A stretch of 64,000 nucleotides of DNA from Ophiostoma sp. CBS 140.51 (Eukaryota > Ascomycota > Sordariomycetes > Ophiostomatales > Ophiostomataceae): assembly GCA_029298735.1 (NCBI GenBank), contig JANSLP010000009.1, forward strand, positions 1 to 64,000, in the 5' to 3' direction. This document shows, one piece after another, positions 44,357 to 55,312 of this stretch (the first letter of the stretch is position 1; each line of letters opens with the position of its first letter). The notes under the pieces were generated by a model that saw nothing but the letters and a program-made list of their open reading frames with translations, was not told where the DNA came from and did no database searches. A program made the position numbers and the translations under genes.

Positions 44357-46978
44357 TCATTGCGGCATCTCCATAGATGTCCGTGGGGCGCTGGGCCCGT
44401 ATTCCCACTCCCACCAAGAGGGTCCGCTGTTCATGAGGGACTGCATCTGTCAGCGGCCGGGTTCCCAAAAAAGAAGCGGGCGGTTCTTGCGCAAGCCCCC
44501 CAGAAAAGAGAAAAAGAAAAATAACAGAGAAGTGGGGGGAGGAGAGAGCTTACCGTAAAGTGCTGGTCATTGGGATCAATGGGGCCTTCGAGCAGGTCTT
44601 GCAGCATGATGGGATCCCAGAACTCGCGGAGGACATCGTCTGTCGACTGCAGTGTCATCTGACCCGGCATCATGGCTATGTCGCCTGAGATCGCGTTCGG
44701 TGTCGTGTTGGATGTGGCTGTCCCCGTGTCAAGAGCACTGTTGTTGTTGCTCGTGTTATTACTCATATTGAAGCCGTTCATGATGCCGTTGCCATTGTTG
44801 TTGACGACTGTCTGTTGCTGGTCAGCCTGGCGGATAAGACGCGTGCGCCAGCCGATGAGGTCGACGTCTTTGTCCCTGTCGTCTTGACCATTCGTGGGAG
44901 CCATGGCCGGGACAGGATGATCTCGCTGGATTGCAATTTGATCATCCATGTTGCGGTCCTGGTTGGCTGTCTGCTGTTGCGCCTTGGCCATCTTGGCTGC
45001 CGCCCGTGACCGTAGCTTCTGCAGCCACTGAAGGTTCCGCTGGTACCGTGGTGTATTGGCGCCGTTTTGAACCAGTGATGAGAAGAGGGCAATGGATGTA
45101 TCGATTTGCAGCAAGACAAAATGGGCCATGGCGTGTGTAGGATGCTTTAGGACAAGTGTACCAAGGCACAGGGCAGAACCAAAGACATGATACCAAAAGT
45201 TCCATTGGCGGGTGCTGATGGCCGGGTAGCGGGCGTGGATGTCGGAAACAATGGCCAGGATCATGGCGCAACGCTCAATGACACAGTAGAAGGAGGGTGC
45301 GTAGATGGATGCATGAGTATCAGTGGCGTTGCTGGCGTCGGTATCGTCGTAGAGTGCCTTGGCATAGTATGGGCGATGCAAGTTGATGACCGTCTCGCAT
45401 AGGTTCAGACAGAGATTGGACTGCTGGAATGACAATGGCATATTTCGTCGAGCGGGTTCAGGCGTGACGGCAATGGCTTCTTCGGGGCTCGGGTAGCGGG
45501 AGACCATGGCCACAAGGGCGGCTCGACAGCGGATGTAGTATGGAAGGTTTTGTTCGTATTTACGGCTGGAGAAGTTCATAGTTAGTAAGATGCAAGACTT
45601 ATTGCACATAAAATGACAGGGACAATTTACAGTTTCTGGTCAAGCATGGTCACTTCAGAGTAGTGAGGCCGGCGCGCCTTCATGGCCATATTAAGAATCT
45701 CAAACGAGATTTGTGACAGCTCGAAGCGGAGCTCAAAGTAACCCTTTTCAGAAGACACGAATCGTGGCTCAGAGGGAAACTCTGTATCGCAATGATCCGG
45801 GTTGACGGTTGACGGCCGTGAGAAGCAGTGTGCCTGGAAGATGTCGGCGGCGTTGACTTCCCAGAACACTTTGCGCCGTTCCTCGACAATATCTGGTGGT
45901 AGGTTCCATCTAGCCCCATCACGATGTAAACCCATCTGAAGCAAGTGTCAGTGGCCAAACATTGTTACGTTCTTGATGGATGGTGGTAACGTACGGCCTG
46001 GATCATGCGCATGGCAAGGCCCCAGAGGAGCCATGCTTTGTCGTCGTGTCGTCCTTTGTCAGATTGGCTGTTATGTTAGTACTGCGCCATTGGGATATTG
46101 AAAGATATTTGGGATGCGTTGATCGGCCACAAACAAATTCTTATGTGCCATGATGTGCTGGTTTTGTTAGTATACTAGTCATTCGAGAAAACAAAGGCCG
46201 AGATAGGATTACCAATGTCTGCACACCGGCAATGGTGTTGTTGGACAAGAAGTTGCCCTTGACGAGTGCCATCTCTGATAAGTGTTGCCACTCTTCCGCC
46301 GATGGGTCATCTGTTGGCATCTCAATGTTATATACTGTGCCCTTGGACATCATCATGAAGACAAGGGCAACCTCCTGAAAGTTGATGGCACTCGTTGGTG
46401 GTGCCGTGCCAGGTGTGACAAAAGAATACACCCGTGCAAACGTTTCCTGGAAGCGGGGCTTCGGTGCAACATCATGACTGTTTTGTAAGCAAGAGTCTTG
46501 ATGTTTGACGATGTATGATCTGAGACTTTGTCTGGGACGTACTGCCACGCGCAATAGCGGTAATATGACTCGATCAGAGCCCATGCCTCGTCGGCTGGTG
46601 GCAGGTGTGCCAAGAGGTCGCGCGTCCGGATCTGGGCTGCCGTGGCGTTGATGGGAAACGCAATGGGTGATGTGTTGAGTGGCTGTGGTATCGGCGGCTG
46701 CAGTTGTTCATGATGGACCTCGTCGATGTCGACATCGGGCGATGGGCAGCGTGTGATGGATGGAGTGTTAGTCGTGTCGTGGAGCTGGGAATCTTTGAGC
46801 CATTCACTGCCGGCTGTGGGTCCTAGGTACTTGGACCGGCCACCACGGCTCATCACCAGTGTACCATATGAGTTGCTCTTTTCCTCATCGTCAACAGTTT
46901 CGTCGACATTGATGTTTGTATGGCCTGCGGTCGCTTGTTGTTGGTCTACCCTGCTTTGGGGCGAGGCTGTTGTTCGTG

Positions 46979-47015
<37 letters not shown>

Positions 47016-47580
47016 CGGCTCGGCCGGGCGCCCGAGAACGGCATTTTGGAAGTCGAGGAAGGCTGGAGCTGAGTTGCTGGTGCCAGCATCAATGTTGAGG
47101 CTGTCGCCGTTCACGGAGGGCTCAGCAGGCTGGGGCGTTCCTTCTTGTGTTGGATGTGAACGGGCGGGCCGTGCCGACCGTACAGGCGTAGACGTTGGGC
47201 TGTCGGTGCCACCTGTTGCCCGTGTACAGTATGGAAGGCGCTGTCTTCGGACGCAGTTTGAGCAAGGCACTGCGAGTGTATGAGCATAAGAGGTTAAGAG
47301 ATGCAAAGACAGTAATCAGATATGGCGAAAGAAGAAAGAACATACCCTGCCTGTCACATTTCATCTTCAGACGGCGACATTCTGCTCACGTGTTAGCTGA
47401 GACGATACACTCTGAAAACATTCACCAAACATTCAGCAGTGAATGCTGTAACCGACCTTCACAGCTGAAGCACGGCCGCTGCTTGCGGGGCTTCTTTCCC
47501 GGCCGCTCCACGGGCTCCACGTCCGGGTTGGCATCGACGTCGCGGCCGGCCCGTGAGAGCCGATGTTTATGTCCGGCCAT
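44357..47580 (-). CDS. Zn2Cys6 fungal-specific transcription factor, nine exons
   Basis: Proposed minus-strand exons are 47580-47457, 47381-47346, 47269-46543, 46477-46213, 46157-46135, 46067-45995, 45935-45631, 45565-44554 and 44446-44357, giving 884 aa in one frame. Splicing of the first three exons assembles the binuclear zinc cluster C40-x2-C43-x6-C50-x5-C56-x2-C59-x8-C68 (CEECRRLKMKC and CSNC). Then come a (QA) repeat, GTLVMSRGGRSKYLGP and the fungal_trans middle domain with WLLWGLAMRMIQAMGLHRDG and ERRKVFWEVNAAD. The second half has Gln/Asn-rich low complexity. Exon 5 is only 23 nt, with donor GTTTGT; this and the last exon are the least certain. It should act in the nucleus as a sequence-specific regulator. 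Targets are unknown. Confidence 0.85.
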
Positions 47581-48357
47581 ATCGGAGCAAGGAATGATTC
47601 GAGACAGCAAAGAAGGCAGACGTCAAACACGTGGTTTATCTGCACGTCGTACGTGATGTGACGCGACGCGACGTGGGTTGGTGGTCCGATATGATGGGCG
47701 GATCAGACTGCGAAACGGCCGAAAAGAGTCTGATAAACAATGTCTGAGGGTTCAAGAAAAGAAGAAACGAACGGACTGGAGAAAACATTGATAATATGTA
47801 TGACTAACAACGCACAAAAAGTACTAAAGTACAGCTGACGGCTAAGTAGGTGTTGGCGCGAGAAAGGGGTAAAGGTAATGCTGGGGAAAGAACGAACCAG
47901 GGCGAACATTGGCGGACAAGAACAAAAAACAAAGGCGAATTCGGAGAAAGATCTACTGCGGGACCGTTTTCCCTCTGCGCTTTCCCTAACAAGTGCATGT
48001 ACTGCCGGGAATACCCCGTGCGGGGAGACCGTAGAGCCGTGTAAGCGCCGTGCCAAGGGCCAAAGTCTTGAACGGCTTTCTCGTGCGTTCTCACCTGTTC
48101 ACCTCGTCACGCGGCATTTACAAGGGTTTGAGGCGTTGGAGTGTGTAAATGTAAAAATTCGCAGAAAGGAGTCAACTTTAATCATTATTGTGCATTGCAT
48201 TAATCTATCAAAACTGGCCCAACTCTTCTGATCATGGTCTTTTAACCGTCATCGCGATCCAAAACAATAAAACTTAAAACTGAGATACATGAATACATTC
48301 TCTATTATTTTTTCCCCGTTCCTTTTCATTTTCATTTTCATTCGCATTTCGCTTTGT
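47581..48357. other. Intergenic: Zn2Cys6 promoter and FMO 3' flank
   Basis: 777 bp between two minus-strand genes. It holds the promoter of the regulator and the 3' end of the monooxygenase transcript. No gene or clear element recognised. Confidence 0.5.
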
Positions 48358-50289
48358 TTACTCCTTGTAGGGAGGGGGCGAGATGCCGGTCTGCAGGGCC
48401 TTGATGCGCATAGCCAGCTGCTTGGAGTGGAAACGGGCGTAGGGCAAGAAACCGACCATAATCCAGAGGTTCTTAACACCAGTCTCACGGAAGGCGGTGT
48501 TGTACTCGCCCTCCTCGTCGACACCCCAGACGGGGCCGACCTGGTCGGCAATGGCACCACCCAGAGTCTGGCGGATGGAGTCATTGAGCGGTGTGAAGCC
48601 CGTGGCAAAGACAATCAGATCGTACTGGCGCTCGCGGCCGCCGCTCAGAATGACCTTGTCCTCGGTGAACTTCTCAATGTAGCCCTGCTCGACCTTGATT
48701 TTGCCGTTGATGACGTGCTCGCAGGCACCCGCCTCAAAGTAGAAGCCACCGTTGCGGGTCTTGCCGAGTGTGGCGTTGCCCGTGGCACGCTGACCGCGCC
48801 AGGTGCGCAGACCAGCCTTGTGCAGACCGTCCAGCAGGTCACGGTCGAGGTTCTCGAGAACCTCGGCATTGCGGCGGCCGAGCTCTTCGGCAGGGCCGAC
48901 AGGCAGAGCAAAGAACAGACGGTCCTGCTCCTCCAGAGGCGGGCGGTCGCCGTTCTCATCAGGAGCGTAGTTGCCAATGTTGCGGGGGGCAGAGTGCTCA
49001 AGGGACATGACGTAAGTGGGAGAGCGCTGGAGCATAGTGACATCGATGCCGCGACGAGAGCAGTCAAAGGCAGTGTCAAAGCCAGACGACGATGTGCCGA
49101 CGACCAGCACCTTCTTGTTGCCGGCGGACCAGTTGCGCGCGCTGTCGTGCTTGGTCGAGTGGCGGATCTCGCCAGCCTTGTAGTCAGCCATACCCGGAAT
49201 CTCGGGCATGTAGGGCAGACCGCACAGCGAGGTGGCCATGACGACGTGGGCCGGGTGCAAAGTGCGCTGCTCAATGCCACCCTTGTTAATAACGACTGTC
49301 CACTTGCCCGTCTCCTTGTCCTGCTCGGCCGAGACAACGTTGGAGTGGTTCCAGACGTTCAGCTCCATGGCGTGGGCGTACCACTGCATGTAGAAGCCCT
49401 GCTTCTGGGCCGGTGTGTAGGTCGGCCAGTGCTTGGGGTAGGGGAAGTAGGCCAGGTCGTCCTGCCAGTGCGGCATATGCAGCGACAGGTACTCGTAGCG
49501 CTTCTTCCAGACATCACCGACCTCATCGCGCTCGACAATCAGCTCGCGCAGGCCCAGGAACTTGCAGCGTGCCGCCAAACTCAGACCGCACTGGCCGCCA
49601 CCAATGATCAGGACCTCGGGGTCAGCCGCGTTGACGGCAGCGTCCCGCTGTGTGGTCCACGGGACATCGGCAGTCATGTGGCCGTCCTGCGGCGGGATCT
49701 CGGGGAACTGCTTCAGGCTCTCGGCCACGGTGTGCATTGTGTAAATCTTCCAACCATCGTTCTTGGTCAGGACGGCGTTGATAACAGCCGATGCCTTGAC
49801 AATCTCCGTCTCGAACGATATGATGAACTGCAGCGTGGCATAGTCGGGGTAGGGCCGGTCGATCTTGGGGGCAGGCGTCAGGAAGCCAAAGTTGGTGGCC
49901 TTGGTGCGGGCCAGCAGGTCGGTGGCGGCCTTGCGGATGGCGGGCTGGAAGTTGAAGGTGCGGTAGTCCCAGGTGAAGGCAATCTTGTCACGCCAGTAGC
50001 CGTAGTCGAGGAACAGGTCGGCAAAACCGTTGGCATCGCCAGAGCCCAGGACCTTGGAGAGCTGGTCGACAATGCCCTGGGCCTCCTTCTGAGGGTTGAC
50101 GTCGGCCGGGATGTCGACGCCCAGGACGTCAATGGTAGGCAGCTCGTGGTTATACTTGAACGCGTACATGTAGTCGTCCGCGACAGGTGGGTTGGGCTCA
50201 AGAGCATACTGCTTCTTGGGGGCCTGGCCCGTGCCCTTGGTGACCACAGGGACGGCCACCGTCTCGTCGATGATGGTGCTGGGGGCCAT
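48358..50289 (-). CDS. Flavin-containing monooxygenase with N-terminal NTF2/SnoaL-like domain
   Basis: Intronless, 643 aa. Residues about 60-195 resemble an NTF2/SnoaL-like fold. An FMO-type catalytic region follows: FAD-binding GGGQCG (230-235) in VLIIGGGQCGLSLA, the second nucleotide motif GTSSSG (398-403) in VLVVGTSSSGFDTAF, and FATGF (561-565). The enzyme should use NADPH, FAD and oxygen to hydroxylate or oxygenate a small molecule. The substrate is not deducible; plant YUCCA and fungal dimethylaniline monooxygenase-like proteins share the architecture. No signal peptide or membrane anchor. It is divergent from the aldo-keto reductase gene over 927 bp, suggesting possible co-regulation. 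A 691-codon antisense open frame (48289-50364) is a composition effect. Confidence 0.9.
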   Translation of the reverse strand: MAPSTIIDETVAVPVVTKGTGQAPKKQYALEPNPPVADDYMYAFKYNHELPTIDVLGVDIPADVNPQKEAQGIVDQLSKVLGSGDANGFADLFLDYGYWRDKIAFTWDYRTFNFQPAIRKAATDLLARTKATNFGFLTPAPKIDRPYPDYATLQFIISFETEIVKASAVINAVLTKNDGWKIYTMHTVAESLKQFPEIPPQDGHMTADVPWTTQRDAAVNAADPEVLIIGGGQCGLSLAARCKFLGLRELIVERDEVGDVWKKRYEYLSLHMPHWQDDLAYFPYPKHWPTYTPAQKQGFYMQWYAHAMELNVWNHSNVVSAEQDKETGKWTVVINKGGIEQRTLHPAHVVMATSLCGLPYMPEIPGMADYKAGEIRHSTKHDSARNWSAGNKKVLVVGTSSSGFDTAFDCSRRGIDVTMLQRSPTYVMSLEHSAPRNIGNYAPDENGDRPPLEEQDRLFFALPVGPAEELGRRNAEVLENLDRDLLDGLHKAGLRTWRGQRATGNATLGKTRNGGFYFEAGACEHVINGKIKVEQGYIEKFTEDKVILSGGRERQYDLIVFATGFTPLNDSIRQTLGGAIADQVGPVWGVDEEGEYNTAFRETGVKNLWIMVGFLPYARFHSKQLAMRIKALQTGISPPPYKE

Positions 50290-51216
50290 TGTAGGAGGGA
50301 ATGTGGGGTTGTGGAGGGTTGTCTGTGTTTTCTTCTTCTAATTTCAGTGAGTTCTAAATGTTGAGAAGAATGGTATAAGAGAAGACAAAAGACGAGGACG
50401 ATGATGATGATGATGACGAAGTGAAAGATCTCCTCGTGAACAGAACAAGTGACTCTTAATACCCTGCGCCTTTACTTGTGTTATCTATTCTTATCGGTGA
50501 AAATCGCCCAATCTGGACTTTCCGCCGAGACGCGGAGTCTATCAAAAGTCAACTGGCATCAATGTTCCGATTTTCGATGAGCTGTTGACGATGTCTGGCC
50601 ATTTTGAGAATATGTCCGCGGTGTTGAGGGATGATAATTGTTGATGTCCGGTATAAGTGGGTCCATCGGATATATTTGAGTCCATGTTAGTGAAAAGGAC
50701 GATCTCCGACCCGGTCTCCACACGGGGAGGCGACCATGTACTTTTGATTACACCCGGCGGAATCACCTTACGCTTCAGTCAGGTTCTCCGTATGCATGAA
50801 AAATGGATCAAAGATGGGTCAAAGACGGAGCTCGACAAAGTATGATGATGTTCTTCGTGTGTTATTCGAAAATGTTTCCTTCAAGTGTCCCGTTGGAGTA
50901 ATTTTCTCCGCAGTGGTCCATGAGGGGTAGAATTGACGAAAAAGTAAAGAAAAAAAAAGTGTTCACATGGTGGCACGTAATGGGCCGGTGTCGGTATAGA
51001 AATTGGCCGTTGATAGACTTTGAGCCCTCTTCAAAACTGCCAAAGCTCCAATAAGAAACCTAACATTACATCATTCTACAGCTCCTCTATATCCTTTGCA
51101 AGAAAATCAGCTCCCTTGTCACCAATCAATACAATCAAAGTTCATCCACGACGTCGATGTCAGCATCTAGAACAATCAAACTTACACATCACCACGGTAT
51201 CACACCATATCCAGCA
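50290..51216. promoter_or_regulatory. Divergent promoter between FMO and aldo-keto reductase
   Basis: 927 bp. A (GAT) run lies at about 50400-50414. TATTAAG on the minus strand near 50455 is a possible FMO core element, about 165 bp from its start. Two ATGTCCG-type motifs (about 50611 and 50644) resemble the repeat seen at 43648 and 52814. Confidence 0.5.
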
Positions 51217-52204
51217 ATGTCGCTTCCTACGCACTTTACTCTCAACACGGGAGCCAAGATTCCTGCTGTTGGCCTGGGTATGTGAAGATTGTCAACAACT
51301 AGCCAAGTCCACATTGTCACCAACTAACAACTCAGGCACATGGCAGTCCAAGCCTGGTGAGGTCCGCAAGGCCGTCGCTTTTGCGCTCAAGGACGGCTAC
51401 CGGCACATTGATGCGGCCCTGATCTACGGTAACGAGGTCGAGGTCGGCCAGGGCATCGTCGACAGCGGTGTGCCCCGCGAGGAGATTTTCCTGACCAGCA
51501 AGCTGTGGAACACCGACCACCCCGACGTTGCGGCCGGTCTCGAGAAGACGTTGAAGGACCTGGGCGTCGACTACCTCGACCTCTACCTCATCCACTGGCC
51601 CGTCCGCCTCGTTCCCAACGATTCCCACCCGCTGCTGCCCGTGAACCCTGACGGCACCCGTGCGGTCGACCGCAGCTGGGACATGAAGGAGACATGGCGC
51701 CAGATGGAGGCTGTCTACAAGACGGGAAAGGTCAAGGCCATTGGTGTTGCCAACTGGTCGATCCCGTACCTCAAGGATCTCGAAAAGTCGTGGACCGTTG
51801 TGCCGGCCGTCAACCAGGTCGAGCTGCACCCTCTTCTGCCGCAGCATGATCTGCGTGAGTGGTGCCACAAGCGAGGTATTCTGCTGGAGGCATACTCTCC
51901 GCTGGGCTCAACAGGTGCACCCATTGCCTCGGACCCGGCCATCCAGGCCATTGCCGACAAGTACAAGGTGGCCCCTGCTGCCATTCTCATCAGCTACCAC
52001 GTCAACCGCGGCGATGTTGTCCTGCCCAAGTCGGTCAGCGAGGGCCGCATTAGCAGCAACCGCCACCTGGTGTCGATTGACAAGGAGGACCTGGACGTGC
52101 TCAACGGCCTGGCAGCCCAGGGCAAGGCCAAGCGTATCAACACGCCTCTGTGGGGCTTTGATCTCGGCTTCGCCGACTGGTATGGCCCTATTAAGAAGGA
52201 GTAA
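51217..52204 (+). CDS. Aldo-keto reductase (glycerol dehydrogenase/GCY1-like)
   Basis: Exons 51217-51277 and 51336-52204 (intron 58 nt, GTATGT donor, AACTAACAACTCAG) give 309 aa. The start MSLPTHFTLNTGAKIPAVGLGTWQ is typical of the family. The catalytic tetrad is visible: D46, Y51, K76 and H107 (HIDAALIYGNE, TSKLW, LIHWP). The NADP-binding PKSVSEGRI motif lies near the C-terminus. These enzymes reduce aldehydes or oxidise polyols with NADP(H). Fungal relatives act on glyceraldehyde/glycerol and pentoses. In context it might reduce a sugar-derived keto or aldehyde product (inference). Cytosolic, no signal peptide. Confidence 0.94.
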
Positions 52205-53363
52205 AGACTTGACTATATTGGTACGAACTTGAAAATGGGACATATAATCAAAAGGCTACGGAGATAATCCACGGAATGAAATAGAAACACACGATATTCT
52301 TCAGAGGCACGTACAGTTGACTCAAGTGAATCGGGCTACAGACACGATCAAAGACAGGATATAATCCTATAATAAACGCTCAACGTTAAATCAAATGTGT
52401 CTCCAAGTAGACCTGGTACTGATGAGCAATTGACAAGGTTGACAATATAGACAGGGATGCATATCCGTCACAGAACGGCAAGGCTTGACGTTATACCTCG
52501 GTCATGAACGACGACAAGCTCGTTTTTCGTTGTGGAAGATGAAGCTGTTGGGCCCGATGATGCCAGAGTTGCCACGTGTTTCGGGCATTTACTTGTTGTT
52601 GAGTTGCAGTCAAGCCCTCGTCGCTGTGTCGGATGCGTCTTTTGATTCCATTCAATGCGCATTTCCCCCGTCACCATTGTTTGTTGATGGATGGCTGAGA
52701 CCGGACTTATCTGAAACGAAGCAGTGAATTCGTGCGAGTCAGTAAATACGTCGTATGCGCGGCACCGTCATGGCTGGCTCGGCTGTCTTTCTTGCGGCGA
52801 CTTAATCCACTTTGCACCGGACATATTTTCTCACGAGGGAATAACGGCACACGACGGGGAGGGAGAGGAAGACAAGTAGTAAGAAAAAAAGTCGCAAAGC
52901 CTCCGATTCTTGGCCCACGGGCCCACATAACCAACTCCATTCAGCCCATTTTCAGGCCTTCTCCTCCAATTAGGACTCCATTTCCCCATTGCCGTCCAAT
53001 GTCTTGCCGTCTGGGGTTCTGGGGACTGGGGTAAACTAAGAAGCGCCGGAGCACGCCACGAGAATGAGACTAGGGAGCCGAAAATGCGAGGTGGAGGAAG
53101 CAAAAGGGGGAAAGGAAGAAGAAACAAGGAACAAAAGAGAAGAAGAGGAAAAAGAAAGGTGAGACGGATCACGAGTACGAGGAAGCCTCGTCGACACAAA
53201 AAATCGGATATAAACAGACGTTGATGCCCATCTTTCTCCAGATTCTTGTTTCCAGCCTCGTCTTCATCTCGTCTTCAATAGTCTGATTGTCTCTCATCCC
53301 CCTCTTCATTCTAGTTTCTTTGTTTCTTTTTCTTTTTTCTGTTCCCCATTCACACCACCTATT
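52205..53363. promoter_or_regulatory. Intergenic: AKR 3' flank and sugar transporter promoter
   Basis: 1.16 kb. The right part holds the transporter promoter, with a TATA box at 53208-53214 and a pyrimidine-rich leader. A minus-strand copy of ATATGTCCGGTGC lies at 52814-52826. No gene seen. Confidence 0.55.
53208..53214 (+). promoter_or_regulatory. Candidate TATA box of the MFS transporter
   Basis: ATATAAA within GGATATAAACA, about 150 bp upstream of the start codon at 53364. The same ATATAAACA context occurs upstream of the second transporter (minus, 60799-60807). Confidence 0.5.
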
Positions 53364-55131
53364 ATGGCCGACAACGAAAAGGACGCCTCGCGCGTCCTCG
53401 CCGACGAGGCTACGCAGCAGCAGCAGCGGTCGGATATGGTCGCCAACGCAGCCTCAGCCACAGACAAGGAGCGCAACATGACCCTGATGCAGGGCATCAA
53501 GCTGTACCCCAAGGCCATTGGCTGGGCGGCCGTCATCTCGACGTGTTGTATCATGGAGGGCTTCTCGATTGCCCTGATTGGCAACTTTTACGCGTTTGCC
53601 CCTTTCAACCGCAAGTACGGCGAGCTGCAGGCCGACGGCACCTATCAGGTGTCGGCCTCGTGGCAGGCGGGCATTTCCAACGGTGCCCAGGTTGGACAAA
53701 TTCTGGGTCTTTTGCGTAAGTTCTCCCCTGACTGTATATAATTTGGATATCACAGAACATTGGCTAATAGGAATCCTCCTCAGTCACCGGTGTCGGCGTT
53801 GAACGCTTCGGTTATCGTCTCTTTATTCTCGCTGCCGTCATCTACCAGGGCGGCATGGTCGCCATCTTCTTCTGTGCCCAAAACGTCAAAATTCTCATGG
53901 TTGCCTATACTCTCGCGGGAATAGACTTTGGTGTATTTATGTCGAGTGAGTTACCCCTATACAAGACAGACTGTCAATCATTACTAACAGCATTGTAGTT
54001 GCCATCTCATACGCAGCCGATATTTGTCCCGTTGCCCTCCGCGGTTACCTCACGACATGGGGTAATTCCTGCTGGGGTATTGGCCAGCTTCTTGCCATTG
54101 CCGTCATTCGCAGCATGTTCACTCGTGATGATGAGTGGTCCTACCGCATTCCTTACGGCCTGCAGTGGATGTGGATTCCTCCTCTGGTTATTGGCATCTG
54201 GTTCGCCCCCGAGTCCCCCTGGTGGCTTGTCCGCAAGGGCCGGTTTGATGATGCCAGAAAGGCTCTGCTTCGCCTGACCTCGCCCAAGCGCGATCCTACT
54301 TTCGATGCCAATGAGACCGTCGACATGATGCGCCACACCAACGAGCTCGAATGCGACATGAACGAGGGCGCTTCGTACATCGACTGCTTCAGGGGCGTCA
54401 ACCTGCGCCGTACTGAGATTGTGTGCATGCTCTTTGTCTCACAAAACCTGGCCGGTAACACTTTTTCGAATTACTCCACCTACTTCTTCGAGCAGGCCGG
54501 CCTCTCGGGCACGGCTCCTTACGACTTTGCCCTCGGCCAGTACGGCCTGAACACCGTCGGTGCTTTCTTTGTCTGGGCCCTCATGGCCTGGGGTGTCGGC
54601 CGCCGCACGCTGTTCCTGTGTGGTCTCTGCGGTCTCTTTGCTACCCTGCTGGCCATTGGCTTTGTCGGCCTTGCCAAGGACAAGACGGCCGCTGCCCTGG
54701 CTACGGGCTCGCTCATGATTGTCTGGGCTGCTTTCTACCAGTTCTCCGTTGGCACTGTCACGTTCTCGCTGGTCGCCGAGATGCCTACCCGTCGTCTGCA
54801 GGTCAAGACCGTCGCCCTGTCTCGTGTAGCTTACAATATTGCCGCCATTGTTGTCAACGTCCTCACCCCTTACATGATCAACCCAACCGCCTGGAACTGG
54901 GGCAACTACGCTGGCTTCTTCTGGGCCGGTACCACTGCGCTCATGCTGGTCTACCACTACTTCCGTCTGCCTGAGCCGTCTGGCCGCTCGTTTGCTGAAA
55001 TGGATCTACTGTTTGAGCGCCACGTCTCGGCCCGCAAGTTCAAGAGCACCGACATCAACGCTTTTGACGTGGCTGTTGGCGAGAACGACGGCTACGACAA
55101 GGCCGCCGTGGCCCACGCCGAGGACGCGTAA
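53364..55131 (+). CDS. MFS sugar:H+ symporter, alpha-glucoside/maltose permease type
   Basis: Exons 53364-53715, 53784-53945 and 53999-55131 give 548 aa. Joins restore GLLLTGVGVERFGYRL and GVFMSIAISYAAD in frame; donors are GTAAGT and GTGAGT. Hallmarks of the alpha-glucoside transporter clade are LYPKAIGWA, MEGFSIALIGNFYAF, SCWGIGQLLA and PESPWWLVRKGR. Twelve membrane segments are expected, in the plasma membrane. Related fungal proteins take up maltose, other disaccharides or cellobionate, so substrate is uncertain. It is convergent with the Zn2Cys6 gene (181 bp). The aldo-keto reductase gene lies upstream on the same strand. Confidence 0.93.
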
Positions 55132-55312
55132 AGAGAAGGGGAGCGAGAACGATCAGCCCTTTACTGTACAGCCATCCTCTGGAAAGCCTGGACTCCTTGT
55201 CTTGTCTATCATTTTAAAATTCCTTTCCTTGTAAATTACCATAGCCTTGTACAGAATATATATACATTACACAATACAATACATCAGTATACCAATACTA
55301 TGCATTGTCTCT

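Noticed and set aside
46988..47022. Short tandem repeat GCCTGT as an independent repeat locus
   Set aside because: It is inside the Zn2Cys6 coding exon and encodes a Gln-Ala run.
48289..50364. 691-codon open frame antisense to the FMO gene
   Set aside because: It mirrors the FMO coding region on the other strand, has no family motif, and similar antisense frames cover other GC-biased genes here.
51020..51216. Upstream in-frame extension of the aldo-keto reductase
   Set aside because: The conserved family N-terminus begins at the ATG at 51217.
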